From assembly GCA_002633005.1 (NCBI GenBank), contig NMRA01000190.1, forward strand, positions 277,625 through 341,624: a DNA stretch of 64,000 nucleotides. Reading direction: 5' to 3'. The position numbers and the translations under genes are program-made. The notes below the pieces were generated by a model, which was not told the DNA's origin, made no database searches, and saw nothing but the letters and a program-made list of their open reading frames with translations. Below are positions 1 through 11,900 of the stretch, one piece after another (the stretch's first letter is position 1; every line of letters begins with the position of its first letter). This DNA comes from Phoronis australis. Taxonomy: Eukaryota > Phoronida > Phoronidae.

Positions 1-839
1 TCTCAAATGCAGCGGCTACATAATGAGATAAGCTAGAAAGATAACTATCTCAGTATTGTTTTAGGATTAGACCATGAAGATTGGTTCCCAAATGTACGCC
101 ACGGTCCTGGGCGTATCTGCAGAGCATTTCATTATATTCGCCACGCCCACTGGGCGTATCCATAAAGATGGACCTGCCTGCACAAAACCAGACTCCGGTA
201 GTGACCTTTGATTATCAGTCATCAGTTGCCATTGGATTTATACACTAATTTGTCAATATTCAACAGGCCTTTATAATTTGACGTTTACCCGGATTTTTCT
301 CTTCTTTCACTTTGACGGCCACGGGTTGCGTGTTTCCAATTTTTTGTATTTGACTGATGTGGAATTCCAGACTGACGGGAGACTTGTGGGTAATCTGCGA
401 ACAATGATGGGATTGAAAATACATCTCTATACTTTAAAGTTCCTTTCTGACTAATTTCCTCCAACAATCAAGAAATGGATCTTGAGAATAGTTGTTTGTG
501 GTAAAACACAAACCAGTATATACAAAACTTATTTTGAAATCCTATTTTTAACATGACGTCGTTTCATCCATAGAAACGAATTCTAAAGTAGATTTTTTAC
601 TTACTTAACTTATGGATACGTGGAAGTGAACCAACAAAATTGACACCACAGTTTAAATGACAAAGCTGAACTTTAGTTTTTATAGACTTTTAAGTTAATG
701 GAAAAAATACACAAATGTCTGTAATTGATAAAACCTTCCAGTCATTTAGGTGACACCTTTCGTAGATGAAATTCAATCTGTGTTCCGAACTGGTTCAAAA
801 CATTCTCTGTAGAGTTCTAGCCATATATATCGCGAGATT

Positions 840-965
840 GAAGTTGGCATTACAAGGCTACAGCCAATGACCTAAATGTGTGTGTGCGTGTGCGCGTGCG
901 CGTGCGCGTGCGTGTCTGTGAGTGAGTGTGTAGCTCATTAGCTCTTACCTTGTAATGCCAACTTC
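840..965. repeat. Inverted 18-mers flanking a GT/GC microsatellite
   Basis: GAAGTTGGCATTACAAGG at 840-857 is exactly inverted at 948-965. The loop holds an alternating GT/GC run from about 874 to 930. Confidence 0.85.
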
Positions 966-3900
966 GATCTTTTCGCAGCCGTTTTTCAACCGAATTGCAT
1001 TAGAAAGCCCTTCGTCAGTTCTTCATGGTGTATGATTTAAGCAGAAGAAAACAATAACTAACCATCATTTCGCTTACCCGACAGTCAGGTTTAAAAATAG
1101 TTTTGCTGCCACTTTACGGAAATTAACAGGTTGTAATAGTAATCAAACAGGAAATGGGCCAGGGGATTCAAATGACTGCTTAAACCAGCAGAGAGATAAT
1201 TTCAATGAATTAAAAGATTTTATAATATGGATCTCTCACAGTTGCTGTGAAGAATTTACTCAGGCATTCAATCCAAAATTATCCATATTTATATATTATT
1301 TGGAACTTTGGTACCACTTGATACAGTTCTTCAGTACACACTCAGGATGCAGCGACATTTACAAAAATATGATAAAAATAATTACTCCAACTACCTAATA
1401 TCCAAAATTTGCAGATAAAGGCTTTCTGGTAGATAACATTGAGCAAACATATATTGTAAAGATTTGAAATGTACTGTGGATAGATCATTACAAAGGCTGC
1501 AGTGTAGGACTTATAGTAGTTTGTAAATAATCTCATTTCATCAGAAAGTAAAAGTTATTGATCCTTATACATCTAGTGTGTTCTACCATAAACAAGAGAC
1601 AGTGGAACAAATTTTTACGATTGTTATATCGCTTTTAAAGAAACTTGAAATAAAATTACAATTCTAATGACAAAGGGACAAAGGAACACCTGTTCCATAG
1701 TTGGCAAAATTCGAGAATGAAAAAATGAGACAACTGGATTGAAAAGCAGGAGCTCAGGACAGAAAGCGGGGCATCTAGTTCTGTGCCATAACGCAAGGGC
1801 GAAATGTTCGCTGCAACACAAAGACGTGTACCCCAGCGTTTTTTGTCGAACGAGATACGTTACACCAAAACGCGCGACAGCCATTTTTGTATTTTTAAGT
1901 CGAATAGGCAATTGCAGGTGCCTAAAAACATGAAACGTCACGTTTATTTTTTCACGTCGACCGGGAAAATGGTGGTATTTCGCGTGCGAAATTACAATTT
2001 ATAGTATATACGATAATATTTTGACGGTTTGGCGGGATGGCGGGGAGAATTCAAAAAGTGTGTATTTGGGCAACAGGTAAACATTGCACAAATGAATTAT
2101 TATAGAAACAATTGAAAACAGTAATAATTTATGCAAACACAAACACACACACTTAGCTACGCAAATACGAGTAGTTTTTCGAAAGTTACGTAAATACAAC
2201 AGTCAGTGGGGCCTAAACTTTTCATTTATGATTGCACAACAGGTACTTAGAAACCAAAAGTCACTGTCTTCTTTCCGTACAATAGTGTAACATTATTTTA
2301 ATACCCAAAAATGTTTTCTTGAAAAATTCCTAGCCTGCAGTTTGACAGGGTATCGAAAGTGGTTTTAAGACTGGAGATATCAGAGGCCAGACCATTCCCC
2401 GTATCCGGCCTGGACCACAAGTCAGTGCGTATAAAGAATGACCAATGTAGGCCCTAATTATCTGGTTAGTTGACTAATTTTGTTGGGAAATCGCTTGTTG
2501 TCAAGAACCATAGCTCAAGAGTCTCGCTTGATGAACAAAAACGTCAAACTGAAAATAAAGCAATGAAATTGGATAAAAACTCATTCGAGCAGATTGCCGG
2601 AAATTCACAGTGGAAACTCTCGCAGCTAGTCTCGGTGTTCGTAAGCACATAATAGTATACATTGGTCACGCGCGAGAGTTGGCATTCTAGGGCTAGAGTT
2701 TTATGGTTAAAGTGTAATTTGCAAGGTCCAAGTATGTTAAATTGCAATAATATCTTCAAGGTATTGCTATTTGGATGTATTTTATTCAAATCATCGCATT
2801 ATTGTATCTTTAGTTATTTAAAAAAAGCGAAAATAAGAAAATGCGCTAAAAGTTGACCTTTGACACCGTGACATGGTGTTGGGGAACACAAACCAGATCA
2901 TATCCCACAATGCAGTTCACTGCTATTATATCACAGTACACGAAGAACAAAGACCGTTCAACCTTGGCGTGTTTTAGCCATGGTGCATCGGTGTGTGTGT
3001 GCTAACTATTTTAACACCACCCAGGTGGAAGGCATGAGCCCATTTAAATTCTAAAAAGACAANTTCCAGAACATCGTAAAAGACTGTATAAATACCCAGG
3101 CACGGGTTTGCGACAGGTAGATGAAGTTACACAGTTTGTGGGTTAAAGTTACAGTTGAGCTGCAGTGAAGAGCATCAGAGTTACACCGTTATTCAATAGA
3201 GAGCCAGCTATAGACAGCAGGTAACATTTGCTGAAGGTGTCTCAGAAGTTCATCATAAGTCAAGGCTTCGCAGCACTGGCTGGAGCATAGAACAGAAGTT
3301 ACGTCGGACTTAGACTTTTGAAAGAACGGCCGAGATTTATAAAGTGATAAACTCAATCCAGTCTTCAGTCTATCGTCGCATCGAGAGCTGTTAGCGCCTG
3401 CGCTCAATCACACACCGGGAAAATGTGACGTACACACCGTAGGTAAATATAAAGTCGGATGTAAATAAACACTCGGGTGTAATCACTACTAACATCACTA
3501 AAAGTCTGAAATTCAGTATTACTCTCCCACGTCACAAATGCGGAATACATATTTAGTCAAGTAATCACAGTCATGTGATAATTTATAGAAATTATCTTGA
3601 TAACTAAGAGTTATTTGTATACTCTCAGAAACTGGAATTTTTGTGAGATTTGGTGATTTAGCTGTGTGGAGCGTTAGACCGAATTTCTCAAAATAGTTGT
3701 GTGAACTATAAGACCAAATTTCTGTAGCCTTGCGTCACTTTTTATGGAAAAGACCCCTTCACACAGTCGATTGTTAACAAAATATGAAGAATCTGCATAA
3801 AAACTGCAAACAAATTTTACCGACCAACTCTGGCTGGATTTTGACAGAGTGGTTTGTCTATGCCAACTCTCCTCTGTAAGTGCTAATCCTAACCAACCAC

Positions 3901-4546
3901 GATATTACAGCACTAAAAGTCATCTTAACAGAAGAACAGATTTCAAAAGTATATCGAGAACTGTTTTGGTTTAAAAAAACGTTTTAACTCACGTGGACTA
4001 GCTACTAGCATCGTTCGATATACACGCTGGCCCGGGGCCAGTGGATTTGCGGCCGGACCAGTAACTTTTGATGAGCACAATTCAGATTACCCAACGGGCT
4101 GCAGAGACTCAGACGTTGATGTTTTTCCGGTTGAAACAGTCTTGTCTGGCTCGGAGTAAACATGTGTTGTTGCCAGTGCAGGTTCACATTATTGAGCGGC
4201 ATTTACAAAATACGGGGTTTTTACCTTGTGATGGTATGACGTGCGTGACTAAATACAGTTTGGGTTATTCAGAGGACAGAAAAACTATATTACTGATGAA
4301 ACGTGTTTTGCAAAAATATATTGGTTGAAGCCAGTTCCCGGCTTTTATTTCGTATCCACAGCTTAGGTGGTGTTCGCAAGCGCATGCGCATTTAGTGCAC
4401 AGGAAAGAAATTGAGAAAAACGTAGTAAAGATGCTAAAACCTGGGCCTCCAAAGTGGCAGCCCTGCCAGCAAATTTTCAGATTAACTGGGCAGGCGGGCC
4501 AGCACACTTATTTGCTGAAGTTCGAACACTAGCTACTAGCTTAATG

Positions 4547-5039
4547 TTGGATTGGTTGTACTTGATGGACTTATTCATTACCGCCGGATCACGTCTGATT
4601 GTTTTCCGTTGACGATTTCCCGCTTGAAAGCCAATCAGATGTCTCGGCCGGATGACGCGGCGGAACTCAGCTGGTCAGATTTACTTCGATAAATCTTTCA
4701 TACCATTTTGGCCATTTACTACACCATAAATTGGTATGCTTTCGTGTTTTTTCTATCTCGTCCAATATTAACAANGACTGTATAAATACCCAGGCACGGG
4801 TTTGTGACAGGTTGGATTGGTTGTGCTTGATGGACTTAGCCATTACCGCCGGATCACGTCTGATTGTTTTCCGTTGACGATTTCCCGCTTGAAAGCCAAT
4901 CAGATGTCTCGACCGGATGACGCGGCGGAACTCAGGTGGTCAGATTTACTTCAATAAATCTTTCATACCATTTTGGCCATTTACTACACCATAAATTGGT
5001 ATGCTTTCGTGTTTTTTCTATCTCGTCCAATATTAACAA
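4547..5039. repeat. Direct duplication of about 228 bp across an N
   Basis: 4547-4774 and 4812-5039 are nearly identical. They are separated by N at 4775 and a 36-mer (4776-4811) that also follows the N at 3063, at 3082-3117. This suggests a wrongly closed gap. Confidence 0.85.
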
Positions 5040-5823
5040 CACAGATGTTTCCCGCCATACACCAACACAAGGACATACAATGTCTCCTCTGCCTGAAGTT
5101 GCAAGTTGCAGAGATATAGATTGACGTTGTTTTGAATTTTGCTTTCAAAAAAGAACATGAATAAGCACACGTCTTAACAAGGAGGTTGTTCAGATCTGTC
5201 CCTGAATGTGTATACAGTATGGTATTTTGTGGTTTTACATACACATGCATAGTCATTACCTTTGTCCGGTTGAGCAAATGGTGTTTTTTGGTTTGGCATG
5301 TTTGTTACTGGCATAGTTTTCGATTTCAGCGACTTTCATTTAATTAGGTGCAAAATCTGCCTTTTCACTCCCATTAGTCGCATACGATCCAGAATCGAAC
5401 AATCGAGTGCATTATATTGTGGTCAAAAGTCGAACAAGACTTCCTCTGAGTCGAAGTAACGGCTTTTAGCTCGAAAAGTCCTTTCGGAGCACCTGTCTTT
5501 ACTCCTCTGTTAATCGCATGCAACAGACATACAAAAAGTTTTGTATGAAAAGTCGGAGCGTGTGAGACTGGGCTTCACGCGACGCGATGTCTTGCTTATG
5601 GGTAGTACACTTCTCGTTGTTGTCTTCATGCGATATAAACAATGGGGCTATAATTAAATGGTTCAGTCGTTCTAGAGTTTCCAGTTCGTTAAAAGCAAAA
5701 CTTTCGTACTTGGTGGAAAAGCAGCAAAGGTTGTATTTTCAACCATGAAGATAGGAGCTAGGGCACGTAACCAATAAAAAACGACAGAATAAAATTAAAT
5801 AAATAAAATAATGAACATCTTAC

Positions 5824-5925
5824 CTGATGTCTACAGTCAGCTTAAAGGTGTAGAGACTACGTGATGATCGCTTTGGTCTTGAAGACCCCAGCTCAGAGCT
5901 AGTCTTGCCACATTTTGCCACACCA
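5824..5925 (-). CDS. C3: Probable C3-like exon 24: basic linker and MG8 start
   Basis: Acceptor TTTCATGTGTAG; donor ATCAG|GTAAGA. The frame reads GVAKCGKTSSELGSSRPKRS, then SLYTFKLTVDIR, which fits the C3 ETEKRPQD...MILEICTRY region. RPKRSSR is strongly basic and falls where C4 has its alpha/gamma cleavage site. The phase needs exon 23 to end in phase 2, which the best donors there do not give, so one boundary is wrong. Confidence 0.55.
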
Positions 5926-8900
5926 CTACACATGAAAGCAAATAATATGCACGGAGCAGGTGACAATCAAGTTCACTGGTGTTGACACACAACATTGTTC
6001 GATCAACAGGTTCAATGTACATGTATTCAAGTGGCTGTCAGCTGGATCAAAATTTTTGCTTAACACCGAGTGAAGCACAAAGAGACTAGGAAAGGTCAAC
6101 ACAAATTTGTCTTTTTAAGACTCAAAATTTTTACAAAGCATAAGATATCATTATAGCTTGAAAAAGACGCATGATTTTCTCCTTTTTGTTTCATTCAACA
6201 TTTGGGAGTTGTCCAACTTTTTATCATGGTCTAAAAATGTTTGGAAGGAAACTAACCACTGTCACTTCTCCCAACTTAAATTTGTGTCATACCAATGTTT
6301 TGTAAACTCTATCTTAATTTAATGAACGCCACCCGATGAACGTAAAAAACGCGTCTTGATGGGCTCAACGCAGGCGCTCTTTGGATGACCAGCAACTTGG
6401 TTACCTTTCAAAGTTCTGCGGAAAATTCCACTCTCTCTCTAAAGCAGCCTTAACACTTGTATTGAAGCGACAACGCTTGGAGTTTGCAATTGTGTTGTAC
6501 TTCAAATTCACAGACATCTGGCCAACACCCACACCTTGCGTCGAGATGTTGTATTGTGTGCCATAGGCAAGCTGAAGAATGAACAACAGTGAGTATACAC
6601 ATTCGACACGCGATAGAGGCTTAAATCTCACTACCCTCTGACACAGCTCCACCTGTACTGAAAAGTGGCCCAGTGGAAACAGTGATGAACGACACACGGT
6701 ATTCCGCATGTAGGCATGCATGCTTAGTCGGAAGTTTATCGATCACATCGCCACCATTTGCACACGCTTTCTACGCACTTTGATTTTGTTTACTTCGATC
6801 TCTGCAACTACTCAAGTCAAAGTCAGTATCCACACTAAGTACGTAACAGTGAACTGAAAGGAGTTTCCCAGATTTCAACCAATGGGAATGACTGAATGTT
6901 ATGACGTCGGTTTCATTACTTCAACCAATGAGAAGCCATGATAAACAACAATCCACAGTGCTATCTTTCGTAGCAATGTGAAAGAGTGTAAAATATCACC
7001 AGACAATGAAGGTAAACGAATTAAATAAAGGAATTCAGCTTCAATCACGTGCATCTGCAACATACATCAGGTTCTGTTCCGTCAGGTAGTAGTCTACGTG
7101 TACACTAGGCACCGGTCAATATGCAAGCGCAATTTTAAATAGACATACCTCATTGTGAGATAAGACAACAGCGTTTTCTTTTGTTATGTGGAACTTCAAG
7201 ACTTCAGCTGAGTCATTCTGACGAATAACGGTGGCATTAAGTTGGATCTCGTGATTGTTCTCAGTCCTACTTGCGTACTCTGCAAGTGCTTGTAGAGCCA
7301 CCACAGTGTCCTATAATACAAAGAAGCCAGTAATTTGTTCCGTTAGACATACTACTATAAAGCTTTAAAGAGTTCTTGAACAAGAACCTTTCTGCGTGTT
7401 GAAATGTGTTAATTCAACGCACACTTTTGGCTAATCAAGGCGCAGTATTAGTTAGTCGGCGTACTGCTCAAGCCGTTAATTTTTCACCAACTCACAAGAA
7501 AAAACTTCTAAACTGATTAACGAACAACTAATTTTATAACAATATGTGGCCTAAATCAAAACTTGTTTTTTGCTGGGTTTAAATGCCACTTTAACCAAAT
7601 GGTCCACAGACAAGGCACTCGAACAATAACAGTGTGTTAAAGAAAACATTTGATAACTAAGTTTTTATAAAAGGTTGTGACTCACCGCATCACAGAACGG
7701 CTCTGAGAACACATTTGATACACAAATTAAGTTTTTAAGAAGAGGCTGTGACTCACCGCATTACAGAAGGTGTATTTGTCAATGCTCACCTTTGCTGATA
7801 TGAATTCGGAATTGGGGAGACGATTTAGATTCAGCCACCTTACAATCGGCTTTGAGTATTCCATGTCGTTATGACTTAAAGCTGTCAACAAGGCATATGA
7901 CGTCATCTCTATCGCGTCCGCAGTCACGCGAGAACCATCGTCTGCGCTCCACCACCTAGTCCAAGTATCTAAACCAAATAACCCGTGTATTGTAAATTTT
8001 GTCATGACCCTGCGACACGAATGGCTCGGAAAGTAGACCAATGTCAATGATGAACAATTATAATCGTCTGGATTTCAACACTTTTAGTTTTGTTAATTGC
8101 GTAAAGCTGCATCTCGCCAGTGCTTAGCTGTCACTTTTTATTACTTTTCTTATACGCTTTGGGTTTAAACAATTTACCGAGCTCATTAAATTTTGATCCT
8201 TGCAGAATGAGCCGGCACCTCAAATCACAGTCTATGCGTACATGCGCGATTTGGCTAACCCCGAAAACTCTGCAGGTTTTTTTTTTGGTAACTGGTGGTT
8301 TTTAGTGTTCTTAGCCCTATTGCTAAAGGAAATGTAACCCTGTCACTGTAAGGAATAGGTCTAACATGAGACCGTTTTTGTGACAGTAAACGGCATAATT
8401 CGACTTTCATTTTTCAGCCAGCTAAACGAGGCAAAATTAAATAAATGTAGTGAAATCTTCGTAGTCATCACTGGAATGACTAAGACAAACTGTTGAGTCC
8501 CTCGTAAAAATACCTAAGCTGAAATACCGAATAGCATTACGTTACGTGATTTTAGTGTCTGTTTAAAGATTTCCCTTTGGTGTTCAATGTCTGATGCTCT
8601 AAAAGCTTTAAGAGGCATGGAAAGCGAAAGCTCGTCAAAAATATCTTTTTTATCCTGACGAAAATACCATCTCGTAACGTCTAGTACAGAGTAATTCACT
8701 TTCCCTGTGAGTAACTTTTGAGAAAAAATCATAAAATTCGCGATTTTTGAAATACGCGCGAAGGAAAAACTCTGTGGTTACCACAGAGTTTCTAATGTTC
8801 CACCCACTTATGATAAATGCGCACATGCGTTCACAACCAGTTGCTTGCAGTCGCTTGAGATCAAAGGTCACATTTTCCACATATAAGGGAAATGCGCTAC

Positions 8901-11900
8901 GTCTATGTCTTCCCATACCAAATAAGGAGACATGCTTTGCTTTCGGGAAGAAAATCGACGAAGTGGCGAACAGTTGACAAACCGCTTTTTGAAATTTGAA
9001 ACTAAAAGAACTTTTGGGGAGGAAATCGACGAAGTGGCGAACAGTTGACAAACCGCTTTTTGAAATTTGAAACTAAAAGAAAATGCTTTGATATCAACAG
9101 AAATTATAAGCAAACCCTAAAAATACCTGGTGAGCAGGTTGAATTCTGTTTCAGTGGCAGATAACCACTTTTTGAACTGCAATTTATTCTGTTTCTCGCG
9201 TTCCAGGCTTCTTTAAGGACTTTCCACTTTAATTTTCTAATGGAAACATCACAAAAATGATAAAAAAGACAAATGAAGAAATGCACGGAGCTATCATGAC
9301 AATCTTGTAAGCAAAGTAAGAGAACTAAATAATTTTTAGAAAAAATTCGTAGAAGATGCGACTGGGCGTGGTTGCTCAGTCACCGCTAGTCTAGTTCTAG
9401 CCTCTATCGCCCGACCAGCTTCGTGAAAGTCAAAAATACAGTTAAGTTTATGACTGCATTGACTTTCCTATTTGGACAGTCACGACAGCCGGCTAATTGT
9501 CGCTTCATTGCTCCGTATTTACTACGAAGTAATCGCATAATATCAACATGAAAATAAAAGTATAAGAGATAAAGTGTGAGGAGCAGACCAAGCGGAGTCC
9601 TTGTTGGGATGGTAGCCTTCGTTAAATTACTCGACATCATTTCAATGACCAATCTTGGGTCAGATTAGTTCGTAGCAGTCCAGTCTCTGCTACGAATACT
9701 ATTTTAAGTAGCGCTTCGTATAAGCACCTGAATCAAATCTGGCGCTATCTTTAAGAACGCAGTACGCGTATTCTCCCAATAAGCTGTGCGAAAGTTTCAG
9801 TGCGTAGGCGACGACTGCTGGCAATCCAGAATGGGTAGTTATTTTCATTTCCTCTTCAAGATAGGACATTGCCATGTGCAGAGATGCCTGATGGTCACAG
9901 GAGGAAGGAACTTCTGCTATGGAAACAGCGACTAATGCCGTCAACGCCAACGTCGTGGTCATCCTCTGAAAGTCAATGAGTTGTTAGGAAGAAATTTCCC
10001 GAAAAATGAAAGTTAAAGGAAGTTGCCGTGTTATGTTTTAAGTCACATTTGAAAATTCGTTTGCCTAATACATGGCAGCATATCAAATGCCTGAAAAATA
10101 AGTTCAAAATCTCTGCTCCCACTTTCTCTTGTCAACAAATTGTAAGTGTACGCTGTATCGGATTTTTAAATTTAGACACCTGTTATAACAGAGTATGATT
10201 GAAAAAACATAATTTTAGGGAATTTTGACAAGATCAAAGTATCTTGTCGGATTTTTACTCAATTAGTTCATTACGTTCTCAGTGGAGTTTGACAATTTTC
10301 CATCTTCACTGAAACTTCCATCTTTTCTCTGTTTCGACAGTAGCCACAAGATGGCGTCGCATATGACGTCATTCTCAACCATTGCACCAAGCTCATGCGA
10401 AAGAGCAAGTACTTTATGCGCCACTGCTGTCAACCTTGGAATTAGAAATAAAGATCCATCAATAACAAGGTACCTAAAGTACAGGGTCAACGAACTCATA
10501 AGCACGGGCACACGGACGCATGAACACGACTCACGGACCTGCAAACACCGTCCACTGACTCACAAACACGGGAACGGACTCACAAAACACGATCCACGCA
10601 CCCAAATACACGGGACACGGACTCATATTCACGACGAAACACTGTTAACGGACCGCCAAACACGGGTCGCGGACTCATCGGCTCCCTGGGTCAGCTGACA
10701 TCTTCATTTTGTCGGTGACCCGTGTTTGGCGGTCCTTTTACCGTGTTTCCTCGTGAAAATGAGTCCGTGTCCCGTGTAGTTGTGTACGTGGATCGTGTTT
10801 TTTTGAGTCCGTTCCCGTGTTTGTGAGTCAGTGGACGGTGTTTGCAGGTCCATGAGTCGTGTTTATGAGTCCGTTGACCGTGTACTTTAGGTACCTTGAA
10901 TAACAGTTACTTTCATAAAATCTAATAATATCAACGGGTATTGAAATGCTGGACAAGCAAAATTTATTTTGGATACTTGAAGTCCCCCGTAACTAGATAT
11001 ATGAATGGGCTTGTCAATTCCAAGGCAGCCGGACCAGCCGCTCATGAACTTTGATCACTGGAAATAAAAGTGTTAGTACTGGATGTGCACTGACAAAGCG
11101 CAAGTGTATAAGATAACTTATGAAAGAACAAATTACATGTAGCTGCATTGAGGCGTCCAATCCGTACGGCAATCGGCAGCAAGCGTAACATTTATTCAAC
11201 ACACTCAAGGATGATGTTAGGAGCCCCTCTCACATCATTGACGCATAAAAAATTCACTGTGATTACTTAACTCTGACCTACGGGCGCACTAAAACTAGTG
11301 ACAATTTCGTCTGATTTTGTTAGCGCGTTGCATTCAGAATCTAATACAGCTACAATTCAGAGAGATTGAATCTACCCACTGACACCCACCATCCCCACCC
11401 CCACTCCAAAATCGAATCCAAAATGGTCAGAAATTCGACTAACGCCAACTATAGGTCCTAAAACTCTTAAGTTAATGTGGGTCAATTGACTCGTAGCCCC
11501 GTTTTTCTAAATTCTTCGCTGTTCATATGCAACTGTGCAGGCAATCCATCTGTCGATGTATACAAGACCCGAGCTATACGAGAATTATAGGTAAAGTAAC
11601 ACATGACACGGGTTGTGCGCTGAACATCCGAAATACTCATTCACTTTGGAGACAAATTNTTAGGTACCTTGAATAACACTTGCTTTCATAAAATCTAATA
11701 ATATCAACGGGTTCTCCGGTATTGAAATGCTGGGCAAGCCTGAGCAAAATTTATTTTGGATACTTGAAGTCCCCCCGTAACTAGATATATGAAGGGGCTT
11801 GTCAATTCCAAGGCAGCCGGACCAGCCGTTCATGAACTTTGATCACTGGAAATAAAAGTGTTAGTACTGGATGTGCACTGACAAAGCGCAAGTGTATAAG

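Larger units (their letters stand above)
1..5823. other. No exon found; expected to hold or precede the 3' exons
   Basis: Neither MG8 nor C345C sequence was recognised by eye on the minus strand. Short exons could have been missed. The stretch has a GT microsatellite hairpin (840-965), a repeated 36-mer (3082-3117 and 4776-4811) and a duplicated block (4547-4774, 4812-5039). Confidence 0.5.

Noticed and set aside
7659-7757. Extra exon using the upstream GTGAGT copy near 7687
   Set aside because: No acceptor or homology supports it.
8650-9113. Minus-strand frames of 80-133 codons
   Set aside because: They cross a 71-bp tandem duplication and match nothing recognised.
10282-10698. 138-codon plus-strand open frame
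   Set aside because: It is the antisense of exon 19 run into the foldback repeat.
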